This document shows, in pieces, positions 33,734 to 42,024 of a DNA stretch of 64,000 nucleotides. Under the pieces are notes generated by a model. It made no database searches, was not told the origin of the DNA, and saw only the letters and a program-made list of their open reading frames with translations. This DNA comes from Collinsella sp. MSK.8.10. GTDB taxonomy: Bacteria; Actinomycetota; Coriobacteriia; Coriobacteriales; Coriobacteriaceae. A program made the translations under genes and the position numbers. Where the stretch lies: contig NZ_JAHPYF010000009.1 in the NCBI RefSeq assembly GCF_019041915.1, positions 1 to 64,000 of the forward strand. Direction: 5' to 3'. Positions within the stretch are counted from its first letter, which is position 1, and each line of letters opens with the position of its first letter.

Positions 33734-33778
33734 TGCACACGGTGTGCAATAATACTCGCACTGTGCAATAGCGCACAG
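33734..33778. promoter_or_regulatory. Two palindromes upstream of the TTG-started tetR gene
   Basis: TGCACACGGTGTGCA (33734-33748) and CTGTGC-AATAGC-GCACAG (33761-33778) are inverted repeats sharing the half-site GTGC. They lie 20-65 bp before the regulator's start and are likely binding sites for the regulator itself or a related protein. Confidence 0.55.
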
Positions 33779-33799
33779 GCTGAGTAACAAGGAGGACGC

Positions 33800-34510
33800 T
33801 TGTCCCAGCTCGAGAAATGCGATCGCCGGTCCCTTCGCTCGCAGCGTGCCCTTCGCCAGGCACTTGCCAGCGAGCTTGCCGAAAGCGGCGACCTTTCGCG
33901 CATTAATGTCGCGTCGCTCACCGAGCGCGCTGGCCTTACGCGCCGCACGTTCTATTCGCACTACCGCGATATCCCTGACTTTATCAATCAAATCGAGGAC
34001 GGCTTGCTGACCGAGATCCGTGAGCGCATTGAGCTCATCACCGCAGCTCAGCTGCCTGATCTCTATCACAATATCGATGAGCTCGAGCCGGCGCCCGGTT
34101 CGGTTGAGCTGCTGCGTTATCTTGCGGCCAACCGCGACTTAATCGGTGCGCTGCTGGGTCCGGGCGGCGACCAGGCCTTCATTAAAAGGATCATCGACAC
34201 CGCGCGTGAGGCTGTAGTGCCGCGTGCGCAGACGGGCATTTTGGGCCTGGCGCTGGGCACGTTCTTTGACTACTACGTCACCTACGTCGTGAGCGCCGAG
34301 GTCGGCATGATTCAGCGCTGGTTTGAGCGTGGGCTCACCGAATCGCCCGAGGCCATGGCGCGCATTATGACTGTGCTCGCTTTTGTGCGCCCCGGTGACC
34401 TGTATGGCCAACCCATCGATATCAACGTGCCGGAATACGGCATGAAGCTATTGAACTTGCAGCTCGAGGACGCGGCCGACACCGCCGCAACCGTCGAGTC
34501 CAACAACTAA
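33800..34510 (+). CDS. TetR family regulator, probable regulator of the CoA-activase gene
   Basis: A 236-residue protein that starts with TTG, supported by AAGGAGG eight bases upstream. The helix-turn-helix reads INVASLTERAGLTRRTFYSHYRDIPDF, of the TetR/AcrR 'dihydroxyacetone kinase regulator' style. It ends 12 bp before the giant activase gene, so the two are co-transcribed, and palindromes in front of it suggest autoregulation. The ligand is unknown. Confidence 0.85.
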   Translation: MSQLEKCDRRSLRSQRALRQALASELAESGDLSRINVASLTERAGLTRRTFYSHYRDIPDFINQIEDGLLTEIRERIELITAAQLPDLYHNIDELEPAPGSVELLRYLAANRDLIGALLGPGGDQAFIKRIIDTAREAVVPRAQTGILGLALGTFFDYYVTYVVSAEVGMIQRWFERGLTESPEAMARIMTVLAFVRPGDLYGQPIDINVPEYGMKLLNLQLEDAADTAATVESNN

Positions 34511-34521
34511 GAGGAGAGACA

Positions 34522-37500
34522 ATGAGCAAACTCGTCGAGGGCATCAAGGATCGTATGGTTGCTGCCGCACGCGAGGCTGCGCCCGCCGTGGTGGACGCCG
34601 CGCAGAAGGCCGCGACCGCGGCAGCCGAGAAAGTTGCCGAGGCAGTTGCCGATGCCAAGAACGCGGCAGGGGAGACGTCCATCGCTAGCGAGCCCGCTAC
34701 CGCCGCTGAGTCCGTAGCCGCCGCCCACGCCCCCGAAGGCGCGATCTTCAACCCCGAGAACGCTCGTGGCAACCTGCACCTGGGCATCGACGTGGGCTCC
34801 ACTACCGTTAAGCTCGCCGTGCTCAACGACGACAACCAGATCGTCTACGCCAAGTACCAGCGCCACCACACCGACGTCCGTGCCTGCGCCCGCGACCTGT
34901 TCGAGGGTGCTGCGACCGTGCTGCCGACGGCCCAAATGACCTGCGCCATTACCGGCTCGGGCGGTCTGCTGCTGTCCCAGTGGCTCGAGCTGGAGTTTGT
35001 CCAGGAGGTCATCGCCAGTAAGCGTGCCGTCGAGACCCTCATCCCGGCCACCGACGTCGCCATCGAGCTGGGCGGCGAGGACGCCAAGATCATCTACTTC
35101 GATAACGGCATCGAGCAGCGCATGAACGGTACCTGCGCCGGCGGTACGGGCGCGTTCATCGACCAGATGGCAACCCTGCTGCACACCGACGCCAGCGGCC
35201 TTAACGAACTCGCGGCCAACGCCACCACCATCTATCCCATCGCCAGCCGCTGCGGCGTTTTTGCCAAGACCGACGTCCAGCCGCTGCTCAACGAAGGTGC
35301 CCGCCCCGAGGACGTGGCTGCCTCCATCTTTCAGGCTGTCGTGACCCAGACCATCTCGGGCCTGGCATGCGGCCGTCCCATCCGCGGCAACGTCGCCTTC
35401 CTGGGCGGCCCGCTGCAGTACCTCTCCGAGCTGCGCCACCGCTTCTACCTCACGCTCAACCTGGACGAGGAGCACCGTATCGTGCCCCAAAACGCTCACC
35501 TGTTTGTGGCGAGCGGCGCCGCCATGGCGCACGAGTCCAACAAGCTCAGCACGTTCCCGCAGCTCATCGAGGCTATCGACAGCCTGGGTGACACGCAGGG
35601 TGCCGAGGTCGAGCGTCTGGATCCGCTCTTTGCCACCGACGAGGACTTTGCCGAGTTCAAGACCCGCCACGACCAGGAAGTCGTCCCCAAGGGCAAACTC
35701 GACGGCTACACCGGCCGCGTGTTCATCGGCATCGACGCCGGCTCCACCACCATGAAGGCCGCGCTCGTGGGCGAGGACGGCCAGCTGTTGCACACCTGGT
35801 ACGGTAACAACAACGGCGACATCCTGGGCACGGCCAAGGTCATCATGGCCGATTTCTACAACCACATCCCCGCCGGTTGCACCATCGGCCACGTGACCAC
35901 TACGGGCTACGGCGAGGCGCTGCTCATCGAGGCCCTTAAGGCCGACTCCGGCGAGATCGAGACCGTCGCGCACCTGCGCGGCGCCAAGGCGTTCCTGCCC
36001 GGCGTCGAGTTCATTCTGGACATCGGCGGCCAGGACATGAAGTGCCTGCGCGTCAAGGACGGCGTTATCGAGCACATCATGCTCAACGAGGCCTGCTCGT
36101 CGGGTTGCGGTAGCTTTATCGAGAGCTTCGCCGTGTCTATGAACATGGACGTGCGCGCGTTCGCCGATGCCGCCATCCATGCTAAGGCTCCCGTCGACCT
36201 GGGCAGCCGCTGCACGGTCTTTATGAACTCGCGCGTTAAGCAGGCGCAAAAGGAAGGCGCCACGGTGGGCGACATCGCGGCCGGCCTGTCCTATTCCGTC
36301 ATCAAGAATGCCCTGTTCAAGGTCATTAAGCTGCGCGACCCCAAGGAGATCGGCAACCAGGTGATCGTCCAGGGCGGCACCTTTATGTCCGATGCCACAC
36401 TGCGCGCGTTTGAGCAGCTCACGGGCGTTCACGCCGTGCGTCCCGACATCGCCGGCTGCATGGGCGCTTACGGTGCGGCCCTGCTCGCCCGCGATCGCGC
36501 CGGCGCTGACGGCACCTCGACCATCCTTTCGGCCGAGGACATCGCGCACCTCACCGTGACGCAAAAGCATGTCCGCTGCGGTCGTTGCTCCAACAACTGC
36601 CAGCTTACCGTCAACGACTTTGGCGGCGGCAGGCGCTTCATTACCGGTAACCGCTGCGAGAAGGGCGCCGGCCATAAAAAGCAGAAGACCGAGGCCCCCA
36701 ACCTTTTCAAAAAGAAAAACGAGCTGCTCTTTAACCGCGAGGTCCTGAGTCCCGACGACGCCCCGCGCGGCACCGTCGGCATCCCCCGCGCACTCAACAT
36801 GTACGAGAACTACCCCTTCTGGCACGCGTTCTTTACGCGCCTGGGCTTTAGCGTGCAGCTGTCCGACCAGTCGAGCAAGAAGACCTACCAGGCGGGCATC
36901 GAGTCCATGCCGTCCGAGAGCGTGTGCTACCCGGCAAAAATGAGCCACGGCCACGTGATGAACCTCATCGACCGCGATGTCGACTTTATTTGGATGCCGT
37001 GCGTGCGCTGGGAGCGCAAGGAGGATCCGACGGCCGGCAACTGCTATAACTGCCCCATCGTCATGAGCTACCCCACGGCGCTGGCGCTCAATATCGACGA
37101 GATTCGCGAGCAGAACATCGAGTTCCTGTACCCGTTTGTGCCCTATCACGACAAGACCGAGCTCAAGCGCCGTCTGTACCAGGTACTCGCCGTCGACCGT
37201 GTGGCCGATGCTGAGGCCGGTCGCGGTCGCGTGCGCGGTCCCAAGATCACGCGCTCCGAGGTCGATGCCGCCGTCAACGCTGCTTTTGAGGCCGATGCGC
37301 GTTTCCACGAGGACATCCAGACCATGGGCGAGGAGGCTCTCAAGTGGGTCGAGGACCACGGCGGCCACGGCATCGTACTCGCCGGTCGTCCCTACCATAA
37401 CGACCCCGAGATCAACCACGCCCTGCCCGAGCTTATCTCGAGCTTTGGCTTTGCGGTCTTTACCGAGGATTCGCTTGCGCATCTGGTAAAGCCCGAGCGT

Positions 37501-39303
37501 CCGATTCGCGTCGTCGATCAGTGGATGTACCACAGCCGTCTGTACGCCGTCGCCCGTTTTGTGACGATGCGCAACGACCTGGACCTGATTCAGCTCAACT
37601 CCTTCGGCTGCGGCTTGGACGCCCTGACCACCGACCAGGTGCAGGAGATTCTGGAGGCCAGCGGCAAGATCTACACCGTGCTCAAGATCGACGAGGTATC
37701 CAACCTGGGTGCCGCGCGCATCCGCATCCGCTCGCTCATGGCAGCGCTCAAGGACCAGGAGGCCGAGCGCCTGGCCGATGCCACGGCCGCGGGCGAGGCC
37801 TACGAGCAAGGCGACGCCGCGCCGGTGGCGCCTTCCACGGATGCCCCTGCGTTCGCGAGCCGTAAGTACACGTTCGAGGCTCAGCGCGAGAGTGCTTCGA
37901 CCGCGTGGCCCAAGGTGCCCTTTACCGAGCAGATGCGCGAGGAGGGCTACACCATCCTGTGCCCGCAGATGGCGCCGATTCACTTTGACCTGGTCAAAGA
38001 GGTGTTCCGCGGTGCCGGCTACAACTTGGAGCTGCTGCCCTCGACCGACCACGATGCCGTCGAGGCTGGCCTGCGCTACGTGAACAATGACATTTGCTAT
38101 CCGTCGATCCTGGTGACGGGCCAGATTATGGAGGCCATCGAGAGCGGTCGGTACGACCTGTCCAAGACGGCCGTGGTTATCAGCCAGACCGGCGGCGGCT
38201 GCCGTGCCACCAACTACATCGCACTCATCCGCAAGGCCCTGCGCGAGAGCGGCCACCCCGAGATCCCGGTGATCTCGCTTTCGGCCGTGGCGCTCGGTGA
38301 GGACAACCCCGGCTTTAAGATTACGCCGGCACTGCTTAAGCAGGCAGTCTACGCAGTGCTCTTTGGTGACGTCATGATGCAGATGCTCTATCGTTGCCGC
38401 CCGTACGAGGCCACGCCCGGTGCCGCCAACGCACTCTACGAGGAGTACATGGCGCGCGCCCGCAAGTTGGCGCCCAAGTTCAACCGCCACAACTACACCA
38501 AGCTGTGCCGCGAGGCCATCCGCGCGTTCGACACCATGCCGCTTGCGGGCGAGGGCACCAAGCCGCGCGTGGGCGTGGTCGGCGAGATCCTTGTCAAGTT
38601 CCATCCCACGGCCAACAACCACGTGGTCGACGTTATCGAGCGCGAGGGCTGCGAGGCCGTGGTGCCGGGCCTGCTCGACTTCTTCCTGTACTCCATGAGC
38701 AACGCCGAGCTGCAGAAGGACGAGCTGGGAAGCTCTGCCACTACGCGCGCTGGTATGCAGGCGCTCATCAAGCTCGTGGACTGGATGCGCACGCCGGTGG
38801 AGGAGATGCTCGAGAAGTCCCGCCGCTTTGAGGCACCCGAGCGCATCGGCACCATGGCCGACAAGGCCCGTACGGTGCTTTCGGTGTGCAACAACATGGG
38901 CGAGGGGTGGCTGCTCACGGCCGAGATGCTCGACCTGATCGATCACGGTGCGCCCAACATCATCTGCACGCAGCCCTTCGCGTGCCTGCCCAACCACGTG
39001 GTGGGCAAGGCCGTGATTAAGGAGCTGCGCCGTCAACATCCCGAGAGCAACATCGTTGCGGTGGACTACGACCCCGGTGCGTCCGAGGTCAACCAGCTCA
39101 ACCGCATTAAGCTCATGATTAGCGTGGCCAAGGAGAACATGCGCGCCGGTAAGGGCTTTAAGCTTGAGAAGGTCGCGCCGCTCGCGATGGACGAGGTCAC
39201 CGGCCAGATGCGTGCCCACGATGGCTGCGTGAGCTGCGGCTCGGTCGACGAGAGTGCCGTGGCGTCGGTCGCTGAGCGCCTGGGACGCGGCATTAAGAAG
39301 TAG
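34522..39303 (+). CDS. Giant BadF/BadG-type CoA-dehydratase activase and DUF2229 fusion
   Basis: The product has 1593 residues. Residues 1-80 form an Ala-rich, highly charged helical extension. Two ASKHA ATPase domains follow, beginning GIDVGSTT (88-95) and GIDAGSTT (about 403-410). Each keeps the cysteine pair that bridges a 4Fe-4S cluster in 2-hydroxyglutaryl-CoA dehydratase activase (GTCAGGTGAF and SRCGVF; EACSSGCGSF and SRCTVF). A cysteine-rich CGRCSNNC element (about 685) and DUF2229/dehydratase-like domains (from about 750) complete it. Such fusions are widespread in anaerobes but uncharacterised; an ATP-driven low-potential electron transfer role is inferred. Co-transcribed with the upstream TetR. 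Confidence 0.85.
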   Translation: MSKLVEGIKDRMVAAAREAAPAVVDAAQKAATAAAEKVAEAVADAKNAAGETSIASEPATAAESVAAAHAPEGAIFNPENARGNLHLGIDVGSTTVKLAVLNDDNQIVYAKYQRHHTDVRACARDLFEGAATVLPTAQMTCAITGSGGLLLSQWLELEFVQEVIASKRAVETLIPATDVAIELGGEDAKIIYFDNGIEQRMNGTCAGGTGAFIDQMATLLHTDASGLNELAANATTIYPIASRCGVFAKTDVQPLLNEGARPEDVAASIFQAVVTQTISGLACGRPIRGNVAFLGGPLQYLSELRHRFYLTLNLDEEHRIVPQNAHLFVASGAAMAHESNKLSTFPQLIEAIDSLGDTQGAEVERLDPLFATDEDFAEFKTRHDQEVVPKGKLDGYTGRVFIGIDAGSTTMKAALVGEDGQLLHTWYGNNNGDILGTAKVIMADFYNHIPAGCTIGHVTTTGYGEALLIEALKADSGEIETVAHLRGAKAFLPGVEFILDIGGQDMKCLRVKDGVIEHIMLNEACSSGCGSFIESFAVSMNMDVRAFADAAIHAKAPVDLGSRCTVFMNSRVKQAQKEGATVGDIAAGLSYSVIKNALFKVIKLRDPKEIGNQVIVQGGTFMSDATLRAFEQLTGVHAVRPDIAGCMGAYGAALLARDRAGADGTSTILSAEDIAHLTVTQKHVRCGRCSNNCQLTVNDFGGGRRFITGNRCEKGAGHKKQKTEAPNLFKKKNELLFNREVLSPDDAPRGTVGIPRALNMYENYPFWHAFFTRLGFSVQLSDQSSKKTYQAGIESMPSESVCYPAKMSHGHVMNLIDRDVDFIWMPCVRWERKEDPTAGNCYNCPIVMSYPTALALNIDEIREQNIEFLYPFVPYHDKTELKRRLYQVLAVDRVADAEAGRGRVRGPKITRSEVDAAVNAAFEADARFHEDIQTMGEEALKWVEDHGGHGIVLAGRPYHNDPEINHALPELISSFGFAVFTEDSLAHLVKPERPIRVVDQWMYHSRLYAVARFVTMRNDLDLIQLNSFGCGLDALTTDQVQEILEASGKIYTVLKIDEVSNLGAARIRIRSLMAALKDQEAERLADATAAGEAYEQGDAAPVAPSTDAPAFASRKYTFEAQRESASTAWPKVPFTEQMREEGYTILCPQMAPIHFDLVKEVFRGAGYNLELLPSTDHDAVEAGLRYVNNDICYPSILVTGQIMEAIESGRYDLSKTAVVISQTGGGCRATNYIALIRKALRESGHPEIPVISLSAVALGEDNPGFKITPALLKQAVYAVLFGDVMMQMLYRCRPYEATPGAANALYEEYMARARKLAPKFNRHNYTKLCREAIRAFDTMPLAGEGTKPRVGVVGEILVKFHPTANNHVVDVIEREGCEAVVPGLLDFFLYSMSNAELQKDELGSSATTRAGMQALIKLVDWMRTPVEEMLEKSRRFEAPERIGTMADKARTVLSVCNNMGEGWLLTAEMLDLIDHGAPNIICTQPFACLPNHVVGKAVIKELRRQHPESNIVAVDYDPGASEVNQLNRIKLMISVAKENMRAGKGFKLEKVAPLAMDEVTGQMRAHDGCVSCGSVDESAVASVAERLGRGIKK

Positions 39304-39332
39304 TCGGCCTACTTCGAGCCGGATATGAGACG

Positions 39333-39369
39333 AACGGGTGGTAGCCGTACCGGCTACCACCCGTTTTTG
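39333..39369 (+). terminator. Terminator of the activase gene
   Basis: A perfect 15-bp stem (39333-39347 with 39351-39365, AACGGGTGGTAGCCG) with a 3-base loop is followed by TTTTGC. Confidence 0.9.
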
Positions 39370-39388
39370 CTGTACATATGTTGCGCAA

Positions 39389-39609
39389 ATGACCTTGCTA
39401 CAGCCTTCCGTGGGCTTGTCCGATTTTTGGGCCGGCTCGGGCTTTGAAGACAAGTTGCTGCAGGCCCAAGGCGATTTTTCGCTCAACGCAGGCCAGCACA
39501 GTGTGACCTATCTGCCAAACGACGAGACGACCGCTACGGTCTGGCCATCGCCACCTGCGAGATGGAAGCCGAAAAGTACATCTACCGCGTGTACAAGTAC
39601 GAGCTGTAG
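39389..39609 (+). pseudogene. Frameshifted gene remnant
   Basis: From ATG 39389 the frame reads protein-like sequence (GFEDKLLQAQGDFSLNAG..YLPND) until about 39520. The adjacent frame then continues DDRYGLAIATCEMEAEKYIY and ends at a stop at 39607. Removing two bases near 39519-39522 joins them into a protein of about 72 residues. It could be the 3' end of a once larger gene. No family was recognised, and chance cannot be excluded. Confidence 0.35.
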
Positions 39610-39799
39610 GGCCGCGCTCAGGTTTGACCAATGGAGTATGAAAACACGCCGTTCGCCGATGCCCCCTCCGCGAGTGGCGGCCATATGGTTTGATGTCAGA
39701 AACATATAGTTGTCGCCAGCCTGCTGGCGACGTTCCCCCTGATATCGGAGGTTCCAGGTATGTTTCACGCTCCGTTAAGCAACTATCGGCTGGGCTAAC

Positions 39800-40249
39800 A
39801 TGGGTCGCCGTGCCATTTCGATAGCCCTTGCAGTGGTCTGCCTAGCTGTGCTCTTGGGCGCTACAGGGCTGTTTGCTATAAGCCGAGAAACGTCCTATAT
39901 GCAGGAATGCGCTTCCGAAGGGTTTGCCATTGACGGTTACTATCGGGACGACAAGACGAGTCTGGAAACCCTGGCCTTTCTTGAAGAGGATAACCATCGG
40001 TGGCAACTGGTCGACAAAGACGGCAGCTGCGTTGGCGGGCAGTTTAAGCGTACGGATGACCCCAACATCCTGATAATAAAGAAGGAAAACGGCGAAGAAT
40101 TCGGCACGGTTCACGTTGCGTATATATCGCGCCGACGCAATCAGGGGCAGATTTACCTAATTAGAAATACTGAGGTGACCCGATTTTATCTTGTGAGCAC
40201 CGATCCGGCGTTTACGGTGGAGTCTGGCGATGTCGATCCGGACAGTTGA
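39800..40249 (+). CDS. Small exported or membrane-anchored protein of unknown function
   Basis: A 149-residue protein with an N-terminal hydrophobic segment (RRAISIALAVVCLAVLLGATG, about 3-23) that is either a signal anchor or an uncleaved signal peptide. The rest is polar and likely beta-rich (WQLVDKDGSCVGGQFKRTD). No family was recognised. Codon usage is less GC-biased than in the neighbours, and no good ribosome binding site is visible before the ATG, so expression is uncertain. Confidence 0.6.
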   Translation: MGRRAISIALAVVCLAVLLGATGLFAISRETSYMQECASEGFAIDGYYRDDKTSLETLAFLEEDNHRWQLVDKDGSCVGGQFKRTDDPNILIIKKENGEEFGTVHVAYISRRRNQGQIYLIRNTEVTRFYLVSTDPAFTVESGDVDPDS

Positions 40250-40374
40250 TTCACGGCAATAAAACAGCGAGCGGGGCTCGGGTGTGAACTGCACCCCGCA
40301 ATTTGCTCGTGTCCGTATCGCGTCTGCGCCTCGTCGTAACTTGCGTCCGTGCGAGCATTCATCCCGCGCCGGCA

Positions 40375-41514
40375 TCACTTCACATCGAACTCCACGCGAT
40401 CGAGCTCGGGCACATTGAGGTCGATGAGTTTGCGGGCGACACGGCGGTCGTGCGCCCCAAGCGCCTCGCCTGTCGTCACATGGGCGACAATCTCGCGCTC
40501 GACGATGCCTTCTTCGTCCCCTTCGGTGGCCGAGGTCTCGACGGCGACGGTGTAATCCTTAAAGCCCGGCAGCACCGCGGCAAGCTCGCGTGTGGTCTCG
40601 GTGACGCCGTAGCCGTCCTGCACGCCGGCCTGCGCCGAGCCAATGGAACCCGCGGTCATAACGATGCAGGGGATGGCAAAGATCACCGTGCCCACAATAA
40701 TGCGGCGGCGCACTTTGCGTGACAGCTCGTTGACCTCAGCGTTTTCCTCGGCGGTCACAATGCCGTCGCCGTTGAGGTCGCGCTTGAGCGGCACACGCAA
40801 AAGAAGCAGCACGGCTTCGGCGGCCAGTGCGATAAAGACCACGTTGATGCCAAACTCGTAGAGCGCCGAGAGAAACAGCGACCCGCTTGCGATGGCGATG
40901 CCATAGCCCGCCGCGCACAGGGGCGGCATGAGCGCGGTCGCCACGGCCACGCCGGCGATGAGCGTGGCGGGTTCCTGGTCGCGCGAGTTGCCCAGGCCAC
41001 CCGCAAAGCCGCCCGCGAGCGCGACGGCAAGGTCCCATATGGTGGGTGTCGAGTTGTCGATGATGGCCGCCGTGGTGGTGCCAAGGGGCGAGAGCTTAAA
41101 GTACAGCGTGGACGTGACCAGGCAAAAGACCATCTGCAGTGCGAGGCTGGCAATGGCCTCGACGGTGATCTCGCGGTCGAGCGTTGCAATACCGTATGCC
41201 ATGGCAAGGACCGAGCCCATAAGCGGGCAGATGAGCATGGCGCCCACGATGGCAATGTCCGAATCGATATCGAGGCCGATGCTTGCGATGAGCATGGCGA
41301 TGATGAGGATACACAGGTGAGAGCCAGTCAGACGCGCCCCGTTTACAAAACGCTTGCGGATTACGTGGTAGGACGCGCGACCCTCGCGAATGTTGAATGC
41401 GCGCTTTAGGAAGCGGGTGGCGTTCTCCATGGCCTCGCTATGAGCAGGGCGGATGCCGTGGCGCCGGTGATGGCGTTCGCGTAGTCGCTTGATCTGTTGT
41501 TTGTCGAGTTCCAT
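40375..41514 (-). CDS. DUF389 membrane protein with an EF-hand-like loop
   Basis: A 379-residue DUF389 protein: a cytoplasmic basic N-terminus, about six membrane helices (ILIIAMLIASIGLDIDS.., IVGAMLICPLMGSVLAM, AGVAVATALMPPLCAAGYG) and a C-terminal soluble tail. Between the last helices lies DLNGDGIVTAEE, which matches the calcium-binding EF-hand or dockerin loop (D-x-N-x-D-G-x-I-x-x-x-E). The start at 41514 is supported by GAGGTGG; a longer frame to 41640 lacks family similarity. The family has no established function. Confidence 0.82.
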   Translation of the reverse strand: MELDKQQIKRLRERHHRRHGIRPAHSEAMENATRFLKRAFNIREGRASYHVIRKRFVNGARLTGSHLCILIIAMLIASIGLDIDSDIAIVGAMLICPLMGSVLAMAYGIATLDREITVEAIASLALQMVFCLVTSTLYFKLSPLGTTTAAIIDNSTPTIWDLAVALAGGFAGGLGNSRDQEPATLIAGVAVATALMPPLCAAGYGIAIASGSLFLSALYEFGINVVFIALAAEAVLLLLRVPLKRDLNGDGIVTAEENAEVNELSRKVRRRIIVGTVIFAIPCIVMTAGSIGSAQAGVQDGYGVTETTRELAAVLPGFKDYTVAVETSATEGDEEGIVEREIVAHVTTGEALGAHDRRVARKLIDLNVPELDRVEFDVK

Positions 41515-41821
41515 GTCCACCTCGTTCCAGCGCGGTCCGCGCAACGCGCCCGTTGTCCTAACTCTACACCGTGGCGGGCGGGGTGTCTGTTGGATGCGGA
41601 ATCCGATAGGGCGGATGACGCGGGAGCAAATGCAAATCACAGGCTCAATTCCATCCCGCGAGAATATGATGCACCAGCTCCTTCAAATGTGACGAAACTG
41701 TGAAGCACGAGAGCGTGAATTTCAAAAAATACGCTGGTCGCCAATGTTGCGCAACAGAATTCAAAAATCGACAGCTACCGTTTGATACGTATGGATACAT
41801 CCGTGTCAAAGGGAGAAAGCC
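41515..41821. other. Divergent intergenic region ahead of the surface-protein gene
   Basis: The region between the DUF389 gene and the surface-protein signal-peptide frame holds no gene. It carries the perfect palindrome TGTTGCGCAACA (41745-41756) flanked by TTCAAAAA direct repeats, and GGGAGAAAG before ATG 41822. The promoter was not pinned down. Confidence 0.6.
41745..41756. promoter_or_regulatory. Perfect palindrome TGTTGCGCAACA (copy 1)
   Basis: This 12-bp perfect inverted repeat lies 66 bp before ATG 41822. The same 12 bases occur 76 bp before the DUF4234 gene at 58039 (57952-57963), in both cases preceded by GGTC and AA. A shared regulator is likely. Confidence 0.6.
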
Positions 41822-41998
41822 ATGGCAAACTACAGTCCACAACACTTTGAGCCTCGGGCCAAGACTGTCAACGTCAAGGGCGTTGCCAACCGCGCCGTCG
41901 CAACCGTTTTGACGGCGGGCCTCATCGCTCAGCCGCTCATATCGCCGCACCGTCAACCGATAACGGCGATTCTGTTCAGGGGGGGGGTAGTTCTGTAG
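41822..41998 (+). CDS. Detached signal-peptide frame of the sortase-anchored surface protein
   Basis: From ATG 41822 (ribosome binding site GGGAGAAAG) the frame encodes a polar start, a basic segment and a hydrophobic core, KGVANRAVATVLTAGLIAQPL, clearly an export signal. After about residue 40 the frame turns implausible (SPHRQPITAILFRGG) and stops at 41996-41998. The neighbouring frame opens at 41944 with AAPSTDNGDSVQGGGSS and runs into the surface protein. The signal peptide and the mature protein are therefore separated by a frameshift next to a run of nine Gs (41979-41987). Confidence 0.75.
   Translation: MANYSPQHFEPRAKTVNVKGVANRAVATVLTAGLIAQPLISPHRQPITAILFRGGVVL
41979..41987 (+). repeat. 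Poly-G tract (9 G), candidate phase-variation switch
   Basis: Nine consecutive Gs lie within the coding region for the N-terminus of the surface protein. Losing one G would fuse the signal-peptide frame to the body. Homopolymer G tracts of this length mutate often by slipped-strand mispairing and are classical on/off switches of surface proteins. Confidence 0.6.
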
Positions 41999-42024
41999 AG
42001 AACACCGTTGCCGCCGGTAACCAA

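Larger units (their letters stand above)
39304..39799. other. 496-bp region with a terminator and a gene remnant
   Basis: It contains the activase terminator (39333-39369), a TTGCGCAA element at 39381-39388, a frameshifted coding remnant (39389-39609), and about 190 bp before the next gene with no recognised feature. Confidence 0.6.

Noticed and set aside
34507..39486. Open frame of 1659 codons on the minus strand
   Set aside because: It lies exactly opposite the giant activase gene. It arises from the strong GC bias at third codon positions, and its translation has no family motif.
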